Below are positions 4,821 through 6,337 of a stretch of DNA of 6,337 bases, one piece after another. Position 1 is the first letter of the stretch. Each line of letters begins with the position of its first letter. The stretch spans positions 1 through 6,337 of the forward strand of contig CALBNQ010000174.1 in the NCBI GenBank assembly GCA_937896495.1. Direction: 5' to 3'. The notes beneath the pieces were generated by a model. It searched no databases, was not told the origin of the DNA, and saw nothing but the letters and a program-made list of their open reading frames with translations. The DNA is from an uncultured archaeon. Lineage in GTDB: Archaea; Thermoproteota; Nitrososphaeria; Nitrososphaerales; Nitrosopumilaceae. The position numbers were made by a program, and so were the translations under genes.

Positions 4821-4828
4821 TTTAAATA
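4821..4828 (+). promoter_or_regulatory. Strong TATA box of the 33-residue membrane protein gene
   Basis: TTTAAATA is a near-consensus archaeal TATA box centred 26 bp before ATG 4851, predicting a leaderless mRNA. Confidence 0.65.
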
Positions 4829-4850
4829 GGATAACTTTTGGTTTTTACGT

Positions 4851-4952
4851 ATGGCAAGCGCAGTCGATGGATGGCCCGTATTCATTCCACTTATTGTCGG
4901 TTTAGCACCGGGATTAATTTACTGGTTAGCAATTACCGCAAAGAGGAACTAA
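4851..4952 (+). CDS. 33-residue single-span membrane protein, function unknown
   Basis: The encoded peptide begins MASAVDGWPVFIPLIVG and ends LAITAKRN. Residues about 9-29 form one hydrophobic helix broken by Gly-Leu-Ala-Pro-Gly (17-21), with an acidic residue before it and Lys-Arg after it, predicting the C-terminus inside. Support for it being real: a near-consensus TATA at leaderless spacing, a T-rich terminator directly after the stop (4963-4982), and codons such as GTC, CCG, ATC-poor but C/G-ending Gly and Pro codons that resemble the amo genes more than the AT-rich neighbours. Tiny single-span proteins are often accessory subunits of membrane respiratory or oxidase complexes. A role in ammonia monooxygenase or the respiratory chain is possible but unproven. 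No family is recognised. Confidence 0.72.
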   Translation: MASAVDGWPVFIPLIVGLAPGLIYWLAITAKRN

Positions 4953-4954
4953 AT

Positions 4955-4983
4955 TTACATCTCTTTTTATTATTTTTGATTTA
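4955..4983 (+). terminator. T-rich terminator after the small membrane protein gene
   Basis: CTCTTTTTATTATTTTTGATTT begins a few bases after the stop codon and resembles the TTTTATTATTTT run after amoA. No stable hairpin is seen. Confidence 0.5.
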
Positions 4984-5028
4984 GTGTAAACTAGGTTAAA
5001 CGTTGTTACCTTTTTTGTTCACTATATG

Positions 5029-5040
5029 ATATATAATACA
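5029..5040 (+). promoter_or_regulatory. TATA box of the secreted protein gene
   Basis: ATATATAATAC (about 5029-5039) is centred about 36 bp before ATG 5070, giving a leader near 10 bases. A second candidate, GTTTATAC (5048-5055), is too close to the start to serve it. Confidence 0.45.
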
Positions 5041-5069
5041 AAATTAGTTTATACAGTTGAAGAATTTTA

Positions 5070-6116
5070 ATGAAAAAATTAGTTTTTAGTTTATTTTTAC
5101 TTTTGTTGATTCCATTTTCACAAGCATTTTCAGCTGAATTTACAGATAACACTCAAACATTATCTGTATCTCTTAACCCAACTCCTTTTGTTTATCAAGA
5201 TTCTGAAGGATATACTGTCGTAGTTGGTACTGTGGATAATAACAACTCACAAACTTCTGTGACCAATGTTAGAATACAAGTGAATTTTTATGATGATTTT
5301 AATTCAAACCCACTAGAAACTGTACAAGGAACTAGTATTCTACAAGTAATAGGTATAGATGGACAATCTCCATACTCAATACGTTCAGAATATCCTAATT
5401 CTGAAATAACTCAAGCATCTGTTTCTCTTTTAGGATTTGATTCTGCAGTAGCAAAACAAAATGAATTGATAATATTGCCTACTGAAGTAATAATGAATCA
5501 TTTATTCCATTTTTCAGGCATTTTACAATCTAATGTTGTCTCAAATCTAAATACAAATATCCATTTTGCATTTTATGATGGATTTGAACCTCCTAGATTT
5601 CTTAAAGTTTTAACATTGGAATTAGGAGAAATTCAACCTGATTTTGAAATTCCATTTGTTTTAAGTGATAAGATTGATTCAAGGACTGTGGGGTTTTTAT
5701 TATTTTCAGAATCTGATGCTTCTTACTCTAATTTTATTGATGTAAAAATTCCTACACCAAAATCTGTTACAATTTCTGATGTTTTTGTGACTGATGAGAC
5801 AGGACAAAGAATTTCTGATTTGACTGTTGATGTACCTGTAAATATAGCAAGTACTCTTTTGACCCAGTCAATAATTGAAGAAACTGATACAAAAACACCT
5901 TTCAACTATTATGTTCAAATTAAGGAATCTACAAGTGGAGTTGTGGAGTTTATAGGAATGTATGATGATGAATTAGTTGGTTCTGATCTAGATTTTCCAA
6001 CTATTAATTGGATTCCAGAAAAAACTGGTTTGTATTTTATTGAGACATTTGTATGGAATAAAAATAACATTCCTCTTTCTGAACAAGGCCCATTTGTTTT
6101 GATAAATGTAAAGTAG
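5070..6116 (+). CDS. Secreted beta-rich protein with Ig-like (FxLYD-type) domains
   Basis: A 348-residue protein with a clear Sec signal peptide: MKKL, a hydrophobic core FSLFLLLLIPF, and a probable signal peptidase I site at AFSA|EF near residue 22. There is no C-terminal membrane anchor and no cysteine, so it is probably released or bound loosely to the cell envelope. The mature part is rich in beta strands. Residues about 47-75 (VVVGTVDNNN...VRIQVNFYDD) resemble FxLYD/Ig-like domains, and about 146-171 (FHFSGILQSN...IHFAFYDG) repeats the same pattern, suggesting two tandem domains. A third unit (about 232-348) ends in TGLYFIETFVWN, typical of Ig-like domains. A cell-surface or S-layer-associated role is plausible; nothing shows an enzymatic one. 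The next gene begins 30 bp downstream with its own promoter. Confidence 0.82.
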   Translation: MKKLVFSLFLLLLIPFSQAFSAEFTDNTQTLSVSLNPTPFVYQDSEGYTVVVGTVDNNNSQTSVTNVRIQVNFYDDFNSNPLETVQGTSILQVIGIDGQSPYSIRSEYPNSEITQASVSLLGFDSAVAKQNELIILPTEVIMNHLFHFSGILQSNVVSNLNTNIHFAFYDGFEPPRFLKVLTLELGEIQPDFEIPFVLSDKIDSRTVGFLLFSESDASYSNFIDVKIPTPKSVTISDVFVTDETGQRISDLTVDVPVNIASTLLTQSIIEETDTKTPFNYYVQIKESTSGVVEFIGMYDDELVGSDLDFPTINWIPEKTGLYFIETFVWNKNNIPLSEQGPFVLINVK

Positions 6117-6117
6117 A

Positions 6118-6125
6118 TTTATTTT
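6118..6125 (+). promoter_or_regulatory. TATA-like element of the adenylyltransferase gene
   Basis: TTTATTTT starts two bases after the preceding stop codon and is centred about 26 bp before ATG 6147, so the downstream gene can be transcribed as a leaderless unit. Confidence 0.45.
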
Positions 6126-6146
6126 CAAAGAATTATTGATACATGT

Positions 6147-6337
6147 ATGTCTAAATTTTCTTTAATTGCCATGGGTGGAACATTTGATATTATTCATAGG
6201 GGACATCTCACTTTACTTTCAAATGCATTTGAAATTTCAAATAAAGTGATCATCGGATTAACCAGTGATGAATTTGCTAAAAAAAGAGGAAAAACACCAA
6301 GTAATGATTATGAACAACGTCTTGAAAATTTAACATC
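6147..6337 (+). CDS. coaD: Phosphopantetheine adenylyltransferase, archaeal type (5' part)
   Basis: The first 63 codons are present; the gene runs off the window. The N-terminus, MSKFSLIAMGGTFDIIHRGH, carries the nucleotidyltransferase signature GGTFD and the ATP-binding HxGH-type motif (HRGH, residues 17-20), followed by LTLLSNAFEISNKVIIGLTSDEFAKKRGK. This is the pattern of archaeal phosphopantetheine adenylyltransferase, which makes dephospho-CoA from 4'-phosphopantetheine and ATP, the fourth step of CoA synthesis. The Lys-Arg stretch after TSDEFA fits that family better than FAD synthetase or CTP-dependent cytidylyltransferases, but the missing C-terminus leaves some doubt. ATG 6147 is chosen because the ATG at 6143 meets a stop after three codons. 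Confidence 0.88.
   Translation, partial: MSKFSLIAMGGTFDIIHRGHLTLLSNAFEISNKVIIGLTSDEFAKKRGKTPSNDYEQRLENLT

Noticed and set aside
5723..5905. 60-residue minus-strand reading frame inside the secreted protein gene
   Set aside because: Antisense shadow with no start signals or conserved motif.
1..6337. CRISPR array, transposon or rRNA gene
   Set aside because: No regularly spaced repeats, transposase motifs, terminal inverted repeats or rRNA-like conserved stretches were seen.
1..6337. GATC depletion or clustering pointing to a specific methylation target
   Set aside because: GATC occurs many times across genes and intergenic DNA with no evident pattern by eye, so it does not inform the methyltransferase's specificity.

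Overview
The window is from an ammonia-oxidising archaeon (Thaumarchaeota/Nitrososphaerota), most likely of the marine Nitrosopumilus-like group I.1a. The main evidence is an intact archaeal ammonia monooxygenase subunit A gene (amoA, 619-1269) preceded on the same strand by amoX (123-485). The DNA is AT-rich, tRNA genes lack an encoded CCA, one tRNA carries archaeal-type introns, and most promoters are TATA boxes placed about 26 bp before the start codon, as expected for leaderless archaeal mRNAs.

Layout: bases 1-50 hold a hairpin plus T-tract that probably ends an upstream gene outside the window (amoC would be expected in the amoB-amoC-amoX-amoA order). amoX and amoA follow, each with its own TATA region and a T-rich terminator. 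Next comes a Dam-like N6-adenine DNA methyltransferase with no visible restriction partner (1409-2269), whose stop codon lies one base from a convergent tRNA-Thr(GGU). A tRNA-Leu(UAA) with two introns follows (2436-2555). A small ribbon-helix-helix/zinc-knuckle protein (2562-2948, minus) and a winged-helix regulator with a degenerate B12-binding-like module (3066-3959, plus) share a divergent promoter region. Then come tRNA-Ile(GAU), a PRX-like thioredoxin-fold protein (4081-4629, minus), tRNA-Ala(UGC), a 33-residue single-span membrane protein (4851-4952), a secreted beta-rich protein (5070-6116), and the 5' part of an archaeal phosphopantetheine adenylyltransferase (6147 to the window end).

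Only amoX and amoA clearly work together, as subunits of the membrane ammonia monooxygenase. The rest is a string of mostly single-gene units with tRNAs between them. No intergenic stretch exceeds 300 bases. The observations most worth following up are the D-arm intron of tRNA-Leu, whose structure can be derived to the base, the 33-residue membrane protein missed by a length cut-off, the palindromic sequences at the amo promoters, and the B12-like regulator that lacks the cobalt-ligand histidine.
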